Shown here in pieces: positions 42,519-49,554 of a stretch of DNA of 64,000 nucleotides (within the stretch, counting starts at the first letter, position 1; each line of letters starts with the position of its first letter). Source of the stretch: Bacteroidales bacterium (GTDB lineage: Bacteria > Bacteroidota > Bacteroidia > Bacteroidales > UBA932); NCBI GenBank assembly GCA_017549505.1, contig JAFYUS010000002.1, positions 50,529 through 114,528 on the forward strand, in the 5' to 3' direction. The notes beneath the pieces are model-generated. The model was not told the origin of the DNA and made no database searches. It saw nothing but the letters and a program-made list of their open reading frames with translations. A program made the position numbers and the translations under genes.

Positions 42519-42905
42519 TTACTCTAATGCTTTCAGAACCTTGGCCAGCTGATCGGGGCATGAGGTACCGCGTTTGCCGCAGGTGATTCCGTCCAGACGC
42601 CTGATAGCCTCCTCGACTGTCATGTCCTTGATAAGGGCGCCGATTCCCTTGGCATTTCCTTCGCAGCCTCTGGTATATACGACAGACTGGATGATGCCAT
42701 CCTTGATCTGGATATCGATCTGCTTTGAACATACCTTTGCACTTGGAGCCGCCACAATGTATCTTACTCCGTCTTCTACCTTGTCACTGATGATCTTATA
42801 ATCATCTACAACTACCTGTTCCATAGTCTGGTTCTGAGTCTTTTCCTGTGCCGATGCTGTCAGAGCAACCATCACAGATACAATTGCCAAAATTAACTTC
42901 TTCAT
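42519..42905 (-). CDS. secreted TSCPD-domain protein
   Basis: 128 residues from ATG 42905, chosen because it begins a signal peptide (MKKLILAIVSVMVALTASA). The mature part is a TSCPD domain: CEGNAKGIGALIK, then RLDGITCGKRGTSCPDQLA. TSCPD domains bind metal through cysteines and occur at the C-terminus of NrdJ and as short free proteins, normally cytosolic; an exported form is uncommon in my knowledge. No partner gene is adjacent. Confidence 0.8.
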   Translation of the reverse strand: MKKLILAIVSVMVALTASAQEKTQNQTMEQVVVDDYKIISDKVEDGVRYIVAAPSAKVCSKQIDIQIKDGIIQSVVYTRGCEGNAKGIGALIKDMTVEEAIRRLDGITCGKRGTSCPDQLAKVLKALE

Positions 42906-42924
42906 AGTTTCTACCTTATATTTC

Positions 42925-42957
42925 AAAAGAACAAAATACCCGTCATTTTGTTCTTTT
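42925..42957 (-). repeat. perfect 13-bp hairpin (AAAAGAACAAAAT type)
   Basis: Arms 42925-42937 and 42945-42957, 7-base loop; ends in a T-run on both strands. Lies just before the TSCPD gene start. Confidence 0.7.
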
Positions 42958-42976
42958 AGCGTTAATATTTACTGTT

Positions 42977-43009
42977 AAAAGCACAAAATCAGGGGGTTTT
43001 TGTGCTTTT
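42977..43009 (-). terminator. perfect 12-bp hairpin (AAAAGCACAAAA type)
   Basis: Arms 42977-42988 and 42998-43009. Near copy of the hairpin 20 bases away. It probably ends transcription of the 78-residue gene. Confidence 0.65.
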
Positions 43010-43023
43010 GAATTTACATGAAA

Positions 43024-43260
43024 TTAAAAAAGCGTAGGGTGATTATCGTCCAACTGAGATAGGACTTTCTCCATGATCGCCTCTCTGTAGAGTACTGCCT
43101 TTGTACCCACCCGGAACTGCTCACAATAGCGGTTTATGGCAGCCATCTCACTATCATTCAAATAGATAACCTGCCTATGTCTGCGCACAAGGGCTTCCTT
43201 CTGCTTCTTCAGATATTCGGGATCTACACCCTGAGATGTCTTTTTCTTCTTCTTTGCCAC
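43024..43260 (-). CDS. small basic protein, ribbon-helix-helix-like, unknown function
   Basis: 78 residues. Lys-rich N-terminus, then one strand-helix unit (RHRQVIYLNDSEMAAINRYC) followed by helices (KAVLYREAIMEKVL) and the ending PTLF. The pattern suits a DNA- or RNA-binding regulator of ribbon-helix-helix type. It diverges from the arginine operon across 262 bases, so it could act there, but that is only position. Confidence 0.6.
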   Translation of the reverse strand: MAKKKKKTSQGVDPEYLKKQKEALVRRHRQVIYLNDSEMAAINRYCEQFRVGTKAVLYREAIMEKVLSQLDDNHPTLF

Positions 43261-43303
43261 GATTCTATTAATGTTCCGGCCGTTCCAAGGCCAAAATTTC
43301 GTG

Positions 43304-43311
43304 CAAAGTTA
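43304..43311 (-). promoter_or_regulatory. -7 element of the 78-residue gene
   Basis: Minus strand TAACTTTG matches TAnnTTTG; start near 43297. No clear -33. Confidence 0.4.
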
Positions 43312-43334
43312 GCATATTTATGGAATATATTGGT

Positions 43335-43342
43335 TATCTTTG
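43335..43342 (+). promoter_or_regulatory. -7 element of the arginine operon
   Basis: TATCTTTG matches TAnnTTTG. Start near 43349, giving a leader of about 174 bases before the first gene. No clear -33. Confidence 0.5.
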
Positions 43343-43348
43343 TACCCA

Positions 43349-43522
43349 ATATGAACTTTTCAAGATACATATTAGTCCGAATCTAGGAGGGGCTCTCGAA
43401 GCAATTCCCTCCCAATTGCAATTGACAATCTCGGTTTGTCTTGCCGTTAGGACATCTATCGACTTCCCTCCAGGAGGGCAATCCGCCAATATTAAAGTAA
43501 ATAACAATATAAGCCAACATTT
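43349..43522 (+). promoter_or_regulatory. long structured leader of the arginine operon
   Basis: About 174 untranslated bases with several short complementary purine/pyrimidine tracts: AGGAGGGG near 43387, CCCTCCC near 43408, CCCTCCAGGAGGG near 43462. These allow alternative pairings as in an attenuator. No known riboswitch was recognised and no leader peptide is evident. Confidence 0.35.
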
Positions 43523-44128
43523 ATGCAAATAAATGTCCTTGTGGCTGATGCAAGCCACGTGAAATATGCAGATGAAATCTGCGAAGAAGTATTCATTTCC
43601 GCACGAGAAAGAGGTACCGGTATCGCAAGAAGAACTCCGGAGTATGTAGCGGAAAAGATGCTGGCCGGTAAAGCGGTCATCGCAATCGCCGAAGACGGCA
43701 GATTTGCAGGATTTTCATATATCGAGACATGGGGTGGAAAGGAATATGTAGCCAACTCCGGTCTTATCGTTTCACACGCATTCCGCGGTCTGGGTCTCGC
43801 GATGCGCATCAAGACACGCATCTTCGAATTGTCAAGAGAAAAATATCCGAACGCAAAGATTTTCAGCATCACCACCGGTGCCGCCGTCATGAAGATGAAC
43901 TACGAATTAGGGTTCAGACCTGTGACATTCGCCGCCCTTACTGACGACCCGGAATTCTGGAAGGGATGCCAGGGCTGCAGGAACTATCAGATTCTGGAAA
44001 GCAACAATTACAGGATGTGCCTCTGCACAGGACTTCTCTATGATCCCGCAGAACATCTTACCGTCTTGAACCCGGCTGACCCTAAGCTCGCCAATCTCAA
44101 GGACGGAGAACAGAAATCAGGAAAATAA
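43523..44128 (+). CDS. GNAT acetyltransferase of the arginine operon
   Basis: 201 residues. GNAT fold: GRFAGFSYIETW (beta4), LIVSHAFRGLGLAMRIK (acetyl-CoA loop) and MNYELGFRPVTF. The C-terminal part holds cysteines (GCQGCRNY, RMCLCTG). First gene of the operon, 14 bases before argG. Its place suggests the first step, acylation of glutamate, i.e. an N-acetyl- or N-succinylglutamate synthase unlike classical ArgA. No direct proof. Confidence 0.75.
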   Translation: MQINVLVADASHVKYADEICEEVFISARERGTGIARRTPEYVAEKMLAGKAVIAIAEDGRFAGFSYIETWGGKEYVANSGLIVSHAFRGLGLAMRIKTRIFELSREKYPNAKIFSITTGAAVMKMNYELGFRPVTFAALTDDPEFWKGCQGCRNYQILESNNYRMCLCTGLLYDPAEHLTVLNPADPKLANLKDGEQKSGK

Positions 44129-44142
44129 TAAGCATTAAACAT

Positions 44143-45336
44143 ATGAACAACAAGGTAGTACTCGCCTTCAGCGGCGGACTGGACACATCATTCTGTGTCC
44201 CTTATCTCAAGGAAAAAGGTTATGAGGTCCATACGGTAATGGTAAATACCGGAGGATTCTCGGCAGAAGAGGAAAAAGCCATCGAGGAGCGTGCGCTCAA
44301 GCTCGGCGCTGCTTCACATAAGAACGTAAATGCAGTAGAGACTTATTACAGCAAGGGTATCAAGTACCTTATCTACGGCAACATCCTCAAGAACGCGACA
44401 TACCCGCTCTCAGTAAGTTCAGAGAGAGTATTCCAGGCTCTTGAAGTGCTCAAGCATGTCCAGAACATCGGAGCAGGCGCAGTAGCCCACGGAAGTACAG
44501 GAGCCGGCAACGACCAGGTACGTTTCGATATCGTCTTCGAAATCCTTGCACCTGAAGTAGAGATCATCGCTCCCGTACGCGACGAGGGATTCACACGTCA
44601 GTTCGAAATCGACTTCCTGCAGAAACATGGCTTCGACTTCTCATGGGAAAAGGCGAAGTATTCTATCAACCAGGGTCTCTGGGGTACCAGCATCGGAGGC
44701 GTGGAGACACTTTCTTCAGACGGATATCTTCCTGAAGAGGCCTATCCGACTAAGGTTACGAAGTCGGAGCCCGAACACATCAAGATAGGCTTCCGCAAGG
44801 GTGAGCCTGTGTCATTCAATGGCGTTGAAATGAGCCCTGTGGATGTCATCAAGGCAGTTCGCGACGCAGCTGGTCCGTTCGGAATCGGACGCGACATCCA
44901 TATCGGTGATACCATCATCGGAATCAAGGGCCGCGTAGGTTTCGAGGCAGCTGCACCGCTCATCATAGTAAAGGCACATCACCTTCTCGAGAAGCACACC
45001 CTCACAAAGGGACAGCTCTACTGGAAGGACCAGATTTCAGGATGGTATGGCCAGCAGATGCATGAGGCCATGTATCTTGATCCTGTCTGCAGAGATATGG
45101 AGGCTATGATGGACAGCATCGAGCAGCATGTGACCGGAGAGGTGGAGGTTGCACTCATGCCTTACCATTTCTCAGTTCTCGGATGTACAAGCGAGCACGA
45201 CCTTATGAGTTCGAAGTTCGGAGCATATGGCGAGGTCAACAAGTCATACACCGGACGTGATGTCGTAGGCTTCACAAAAGTGATCGCCAATCCTCTAAAG
45301 ATTTATTATTCTGTCAATGGATCTATCGATGAATAA
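44143..45336 (+). CDS. argG: argininosuccinate synthase
   Basis: 397 residues. N-type ATP pyrophosphatase loop AFSGGLDTSFC at the start; AHGSTGAGNDQVRF and YSINQGLWGTSIGG follow. It joins citrulline and aspartate using ATP. Second gene of the operon; its stop overlaps the argC start (ATGAATAA). Confidence 0.97.
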   Translation: MNNKVVLAFSGGLDTSFCVPYLKEKGYEVHTVMVNTGGFSAEEEKAIEERALKLGAASHKNVNAVETYYSKGIKYLIYGNILKNATYPLSVSSERVFQALEVLKHVQNIGAGAVAHGSTGAGNDQVRFDIVFEILAPEVEIIAPVRDEGFTRQFEIDFLQKHGFDFSWEKAKYSINQGLWGTSIGGVETLSSDGYLPEEAYPTKVTKSEPEHIKIGFRKGEPVSFNGVEMSPVDVIKAVRDAAGPFGIGRDIHIGDTIIGIKGRVGFEAAAPLIIVKAHHLLEKHTLTKGQLYWKDQISGWYGQQMHEAMYLDPVCRDMEAMMDSIEQHVTGEVEVALMPYHFSVLGCTSEHDLMSSKFGAYGEVNKSYTGRDVVGFTKVIANPLKIYYSVNGSIDE

Positions 45337-46414
45337 AATACGTGTGGCGATTGCGGGTGGTACGGGATACACCGGCGGAGAGCTCTTCAGGATATTGCTG
45401 AACCATCCGAATGTGGAGATTGTCGCAGCGACGACGACTTCGTCCGAAGGTACGCCGGTGGCATCTGTCCACCGCGACCTTATTGGGGAGACAGACCTTT
45501 GCTTCGGAAAGGAACTGAACGATCCGGATGTGATATTCCTTTGTCTTGGACACGGCATTTCCCGTCAGTTCGTGGACACACACGACATCAAGCCGGAGTG
45601 CAGGATCATCGACCTCGGCAATGATTTCCGTCTTGACGGAGACTATGCCGGTAGGCATTTTGTCTACGGCCTTTGCGAGAGCGCACGCGAAGCCGTGCGC
45701 TCGGCTCACGATGTCGCTAATCCGGGATGTTTTGCAACTGCCATCCAGCTGGCAACGCTGCCTTTGGCTGCAGCCGGACTGATCAATGATGAGATTCATG
45801 TGACTGCAATCACCGGCTCTACCGGTGCCGGCAAGAAGCCGGGAGAGACCACGCATTTCAGCTACCGTAGCGACAACATTTCAATCTACAAGTTGTTTAC
45901 GCATCAGCATCTTGCTGAAATCAAACAAAATCTGTCAAAAGTGATTCAGTTGCCCGTTGACTCCACTGGCCCCCTCCCACTCCGTGGGTCCCTCCCCCTA
46001 GCCGGGGGTGGCAATGCCAGTTCCGTCAATCAGGCAACTGAATCATGCCAGAACAACGCAGATGTGAAAATCAATTTTGTGCCGCTCAGGGGGGATTTTG
46101 CCAGGGGTATATTTGCAAGCGTTTATACTAGGGCTGTTGAAGGGATGAGTCAGGAGGATTATCAGAAGTTGTTTGAGGAGTATTATGCAGCTTCGCCGTT
46201 TGTATTCCATTCTAAGGAGGGCATTTCGATGAAGGAGGTTGTGAACACCAACAAGGGTCTGGTTCATGTGGAGCTGCATGACGGATATGTTCATATCGCT
46301 TCATGCATCGACAATCTTGTGAAAGGAGCTGCGGGACAGGCTGTTCAGAACATGAACCTTATGTTCGGACTACCGGAAGACACCGGTCTTCGTCTCAAAC
46401 CATCTGCATTTTAG
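45329..46414 (+). CDS. argC: N-acyl-gamma-glutamyl-phosphate reductase with in-frame palindromic insertion
   Basis: 361 residues from ATG 45329, which overlaps the argG stop; an in-frame ATG at 45317 lies inside argG. NADP loop AGGTGYTGGEL, catalytic Cys in VANPGCFATAIQ, THFSYRSDN, then FVPLRGDFARGIFA. Residues about 205-239 (Pro/Leu/Gly-rich LPLRGSLPLAGGGNA and flanks) interrupt the domain and are absent from ordinary ArgC; they are encoded by the palindromic element 45943-46044. The frame and all motifs survive, so the enzyme is probably active with a surface loop. It reduces N-acyl-glutamyl phosphate. Confidence 0.93.
   Translation: MNKIRVAIAGGTGYTGGELFRILLNHPNVEIVAATTTSSEGTPVASVHRDLIGETDLCFGKELNDPDVIFLCLGHGISRQFVDTHDIKPECRIIDLGNDFRLDGDYAGRHFVYGLCESAREAVRSAHDVANPGCFATAIQLATLPLAAAGLINDEIHVTAITGSTGAGKKPGETTHFSYRSDNISIYKLFTHQHLAEIKQNLSKVIQLPVDSTGPLPLRGSLPLAGGGNASSVNQATESCQNNADVKINFVPLRGDFARGIFASVYTRAVEGMSQEDYQKLFEEYYAASPFVFHSKEGISMKEVVNTNKGLVHVELHDGYVHIASCIDNLVKGAAGQAVQNMNLMFGLPEDTGLRLKPSAF
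45943..46044. repeat. palindromic element inside argC
   Basis: Inverted arms 45943-45970 and 46016-46044 (28-29 bases, a few mismatches) enclose a 45-base GC-rich core. The core ends with CCCCCTAGCCGGGGGTGGCA (45994-46013), shared exactly with the argC-argD gap element and with one extra G with the argE-argH one. Confidence 0.85.
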
Positions 46415-46563
46415 TTAAATTTCAGCTAACAAAATGTTCCAGTGACCCCCTCCTGCCTCCGGCGCTGCTCGCTGCAAAGGTCCACAGGACCATTTGCCTA
46501 GTCGCTCACGACCCCCTAGCCGGGGGTGGCATGTCACTTACACATTTTGTCACCTGAAATTAA
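46415..46563. repeat. palindromic element between argC and argD
   Basis: Begins directly after the argC stop. Outer arms 46415-46437 and about 46541-46563 are near-perfect inverted copies (core ACAAAATGT); inner GTGAC/GTCAC pair next. The core of about 85 bases holds GCAAAGGTCC-ACA-GGACC-ATTTGC and the shared GCTCGCTGCA. Nothing else lies in this 205-base gap apart from about 55 bases of A/T-rich sequence before argD. Confidence 0.85.
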
Positions 46564-46619
46564 TATTAACAGAGACTTGATACAAAGACCTTAAAAACGC
46601 GAGTTTAAGTTATAGAAGT

Positions 46620-47744
46620 ATGAATTTATTTGAAGTATATAAGTTGTGGGATATTGAGCCTGTAAGGGGGTTGGATACAACACTTTGGGATAAGAACGGG
46701 GAGGTCTATACTGACCTTTATGGCGGACATGCAGTTATTTCTGTGGGACATTCTCATCCGCATTATGTAAAGATGCTGCAGGAGCAGCTGGGCAACCTAG
46801 GATTCTATTCCAATGCAGTTCAGAATTCGCTGCAGAGAGAACTTGCAGCACGTCTTGGACGGGTATGCGGTTATGATGATTACGCGCTCTTTCTTTGCAA
46901 CAGTGGTGCTGAGGCAAATGAGAACGCTCTGAAGGTTGCATCGTTCCACACAGGAAAAGCAAAGGTGCTGGCTTTCCGCAAAGCCTTCCACGGAAGGACT
47001 TCAGGAGCAGTGGCTGCGACTGACAATCCTAAGATACAGGCACCGTTCAATGCTACGGAAAACATCGTGTTCGTACCGCTCAATGACCTTGATGCTGTCG
47101 AAGCGGAACTCTCCAAAGGAGATTTCGCCGCCGTAATCATCGAAGGTATCCAGGGTGTGGCAGGAATATATGAACCTGCCGATGAGTTCCTCCATGGACT
47201 CAGGTCGCTTTGCGACAGACACGGATGTGTCCTCATACTTGATGAAATCCAGTCAGGATACGGCCGCACCGGCAAGTTCTTCGCCCACCAGCATAGCGGC
47301 GTACGAGCTGACATCATAACAACCGCTAAAGGCATGGGTAACGGATTCCCTATAGGAGGAGTGCTCATCAGCCCTTCGATCAAGGCCTCGTACGGAATGT
47401 TGGGAACTACTTTCGGAGGTAACCACCTTGCATGTACAGCCGCTCTGGCTGTCATTGATATCATTGAGAATGAGCATCTTGTAGAGAATGCTGCCAGAAT
47501 GGGAGAGTATTTCCGTTCAGCATTCGAAAACGACAAGGCAATCAAGGAATACAGGGGCAAGGGTCTTATGATCGGCATGGAACTGAAGGACGAATATGTC
47601 GGACTTCGCGACCGTCTTCTGTTTGAAAGGCATTTCTTCACAGGAGCCGCAGGAGCACAGGTCATCCGCCTGCTCCCGTCCCTGACCGTATCGCAGGAAA
47701 CTGCAGAATCATTCGTTAACGCTTGGAAAGAACTGACCATATGA
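46620..47744 (+). CDS. argD: N-acylornithine aminotransferase
   Basis: 374 residues, class III PLP aminotransferase. FLCNSGAEANENALK (cofactor phosphate), AFHGRTSGAVAATDN, ILDEIQSGYGRTGKF, and ITTAKGMGNG with the PLP lysine. Converts the N-acyl semialdehyde to N-acyl-ornithine. Its stop overlaps the argF' start (ATGA). Confidence 0.96.
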   Translation: MNLFEVYKLWDIEPVRGLDTTLWDKNGEVYTDLYGGHAVISVGHSHPHYVKMLQEQLGNLGFYSNAVQNSLQRELAARLGRVCGYDDYALFLCNSGAEANENALKVASFHTGKAKVLAFRKAFHGRTSGAVAATDNPKIQAPFNATENIVFVPLNDLDAVEAELSKGDFAAVIIEGIQGVAGIYEPADEFLHGLRSLCDRHGCVLILDEIQSGYGRTGKFFAHQHSGVRADIITTAKGMGNGFPIGGVLISPSIKASYGMLGTTFGGNHLACTAALAVIDIIENEHLVENAARMGEYFRSAFENDKAIKEYRGKGLMIGMELKDEYVGLRDRLLFERHFFTGAAGAQVIRLLPSLTVSQETAESFVNAWKELTI

Positions 47745-48694
47745 GACATTTCACATCCATAACCCAGCTCGGCGACCTCAAGAACGCACTTGAGGCAGCA
47801 AAATATGTAAAGGAGAATCCTTTTGCAGATCAGGAACTCGGACGCAACAAGACGCTGCTCATGATCTTCTTCAACTCCAGCCTGCGCACAAGACTCAGCA
47901 CGCAGAAGGCTGCCATGAACCTCGGCATGAACGTGATCGTTCTCGACGTGAACCAAGGTGCATGGAAGCTGGAGACTGAACGCGGCGTCATCATGGACAG
48001 TGACAAGCCGGAGCATCTTCTTGAGGCTATACCTGTCATGGGTTCATACTGCGACGTGATCGGAGTCCGCGCTTTTGCAAAGTTCGAAAGCAAGGAAGAT
48101 GACTACAACGAAGTGATAATCAATCAGTTCATCCAGCATTCCGGCAAGCCGGTATTCAGTATGGAAGCAGCCACAAGGCACCCGCTCCAGACATTTGCCG
48201 ACCTTATCACGATAGAAGAATACAAGAAGGTGGAGAAGCCGAAGATCGTGATGACATGGGCCCCACATCCGAAAGCACTGCCGCAGGCTGTGCCGAATTC
48301 ATTCGCCGAAGGCATCAACATGACTGATTACGAATTCGTGATCACCCACCCGCATGGATATGAACTCGATCCTGCATTCACCGGTCGCGCCCGCATCGAG
48401 TACGACCAGCGCAAGGCCTTCGAAGGCGCAGACTTCATCTATGCGAAGAACTGGTCGGCGTATAGCGGCGACAACTACGGAAAGATCCTCTGCACCGACC
48501 GCGACTGGACGGTAGACGCCGAGAAGATGGCTCTTACCAACAACGCATACTTCATGCACTGCCTCCCTGTCCGAAGGAACATGATCGTGACTGACGATGT
48601 CATCGAAAGTCCGCAGTCCATAGTGATTCCAGAAGCGGCAAACCGTGTAGTATCAGCTCAGACCGTGCTGAAAGAAATCTTGAAGAGTCTATGA
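47741..48694 (+). CDS. argF': N-succinyl-/N-acetyl-ornithine carbamoyltransferase
   Basis: 317 residues from ATG 47741. FFNSSLRTRLSTQ binds carbamoyl phosphate; ATRHPLQTFAD, FMHCLPVRRN follow. Strikingly close to the Bacteroides fragilis N-succinylornithine enzyme as I remember it. The residue that sets specificity, Pro90 in that enzyme and Glu92 in the Xanthomonas N-acetyl enzyme, is Pro here (GVIMDSDKPEHLLEA, Pro90). So N-succinylornithine is the likely substrate. Overlaps argD by 4 bases and argB by 4 bases. Confidence 0.92.
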   Translation: MRHFTSITQLGDLKNALEAAKYVKENPFADQELGRNKTLLMIFFNSSLRTRLSTQKAAMNLGMNVIVLDVNQGAWKLETERGVIMDSDKPEHLLEAIPVMGSYCDVIGVRAFAKFESKEDDYNEVIINQFIQHSGKPVFSMEAATRHPLQTFADLITIEEYKKVEKPKIVMTWAPHPKALPQAVPNSFAEGINMTDYEFVITHPHGYELDPAFTGRARIEYDQRKAFEGADFIYAKNWSAYSGDNYGKILCTDRDWTVDAEKMALTNNAYFMHCLPVRRNMIVTDDVIESPQSIVIPEAANRVVSAQTVLKEILKSL

Positions 48695-49554
48695 TCAAAG
48701 TAGTAAAGATTGGCGGAAATGTGGTGGACAATCCGTCGCTTCTGAGGGAGTTTGTCAAGGATTTCGCGGCTATGCCGGGAATGAAGGTGCTCATTCATGG
48801 AGGCGGGGTCATGGCGAGCCAGATGCAGAAGGAGATGGGCATGGTGCCGAAGATGGTCGAAGGTCGCAGGGTGACGGACGATGAGGCATTGAAGGTCGTG
48901 ACCATGGTATATGCGGGATGGTGCAACAAGAACATCGTCGCTCTTCTGCAGGCAGAAGGATGCAACGCCATCGGTCTCACAGGTGCGGACGGCAATGCCA
49001 TAAAGGCGCGTAAGAGGCCTCCGGTTCATGTGGAAAGCCTCGGAGAGGAAGTTGACTACGGTTACGTCGGGGATGTGACGGCAGAGAGCGTAAATGCAAA
49101 GTTCATATATTCCCTCCTTGAGAAAGGAATCGTTCCGGTATTCAACGCGATAAACCATGACGGGAACGGCAACCTGCTGAACACTAATGCAGACACCATC
49201 GCTTCGTCAGTGGCAATCGCCATGGCGAACTACAGATACAGAACACCGCGCGAGGTATGCAGCAGATGCGAAGAATGCACATTCTGCAGCGACGACGGCC
49301 GTCTGACACATGTAACCGATCTGGTCTACTGCTTCGAGAAGGACGGCGTCCTGTATGATAAGGATGACGATTCGAGCGTGATACCGGAAATCGACAGGGA
49401 GAAGTTTGCGCAGCTGAAGGCGGAAGGAAGAGTCGCAGACGGAATGATCCCGAAACTTACTAATTCATTCAAAGCCATCGACAGCGGTGTCGCGAAGGTG
49501 ATCATCAAGCACGCACGCAATCTGCTGGGCACCACCGGAACAACTCTGATATAA
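48691..49554 (+). CDS. argB: N-acylglutamate kinase with a four-cysteine insertion
   Basis: 287 residues. VKIGGNVV, LIHGGGVMASQ, GRRVTDDEALKVVTMVYAG, GLTGADGNAI and NTNADTIASSVA mark the amino-acid-kinase fold. Between the ADTI helix and the nucleotide-binding VTDLVYCFEKDGVLYD strand lies an insertion of about 20-25 residues with CSRCEECTFC (C-x2-C-x2-C-x2-C, near residues 190-199). This is absent from ArgB proteins I know and could bind zinc or an iron-sulfur cluster. Phosphorylates N-acyl-glutamate. Stop overlaps the argE start (TAATG). Confidence 0.93.
   Translation: MIKVVKIGGNVVDNPSLLREFVKDFAAMPGMKVLIHGGGVMASQMQKEMGMVPKMVEGRRVTDDEALKVVTMVYAGWCNKNIVALLQAEGCNAIGLTGADGNAIKARKRPPVHVESLGEEVDYGYVGDVTAESVNAKFIYSLLEKGIVPVFNAINHDGNGNLLNTNADTIASSVAIAMANYRYRTPREVCSRCEECTFCSDDGRLTHVTDLVYCFEKDGVLYDKDDDSSVIPEIDREKFAQLKAEGRVADGMIPKLTNSFKAIDSGVAKVIIKHARNLLGTTGTTLI

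Noticed and set aside
46880-48016. 378-residue minus-strand ORF opposite argD and argF'
   Set aside because: Cys/Ser/Arg-rich translation with no domain, fully antisense to two certain genes; a shadow of their codon bias.
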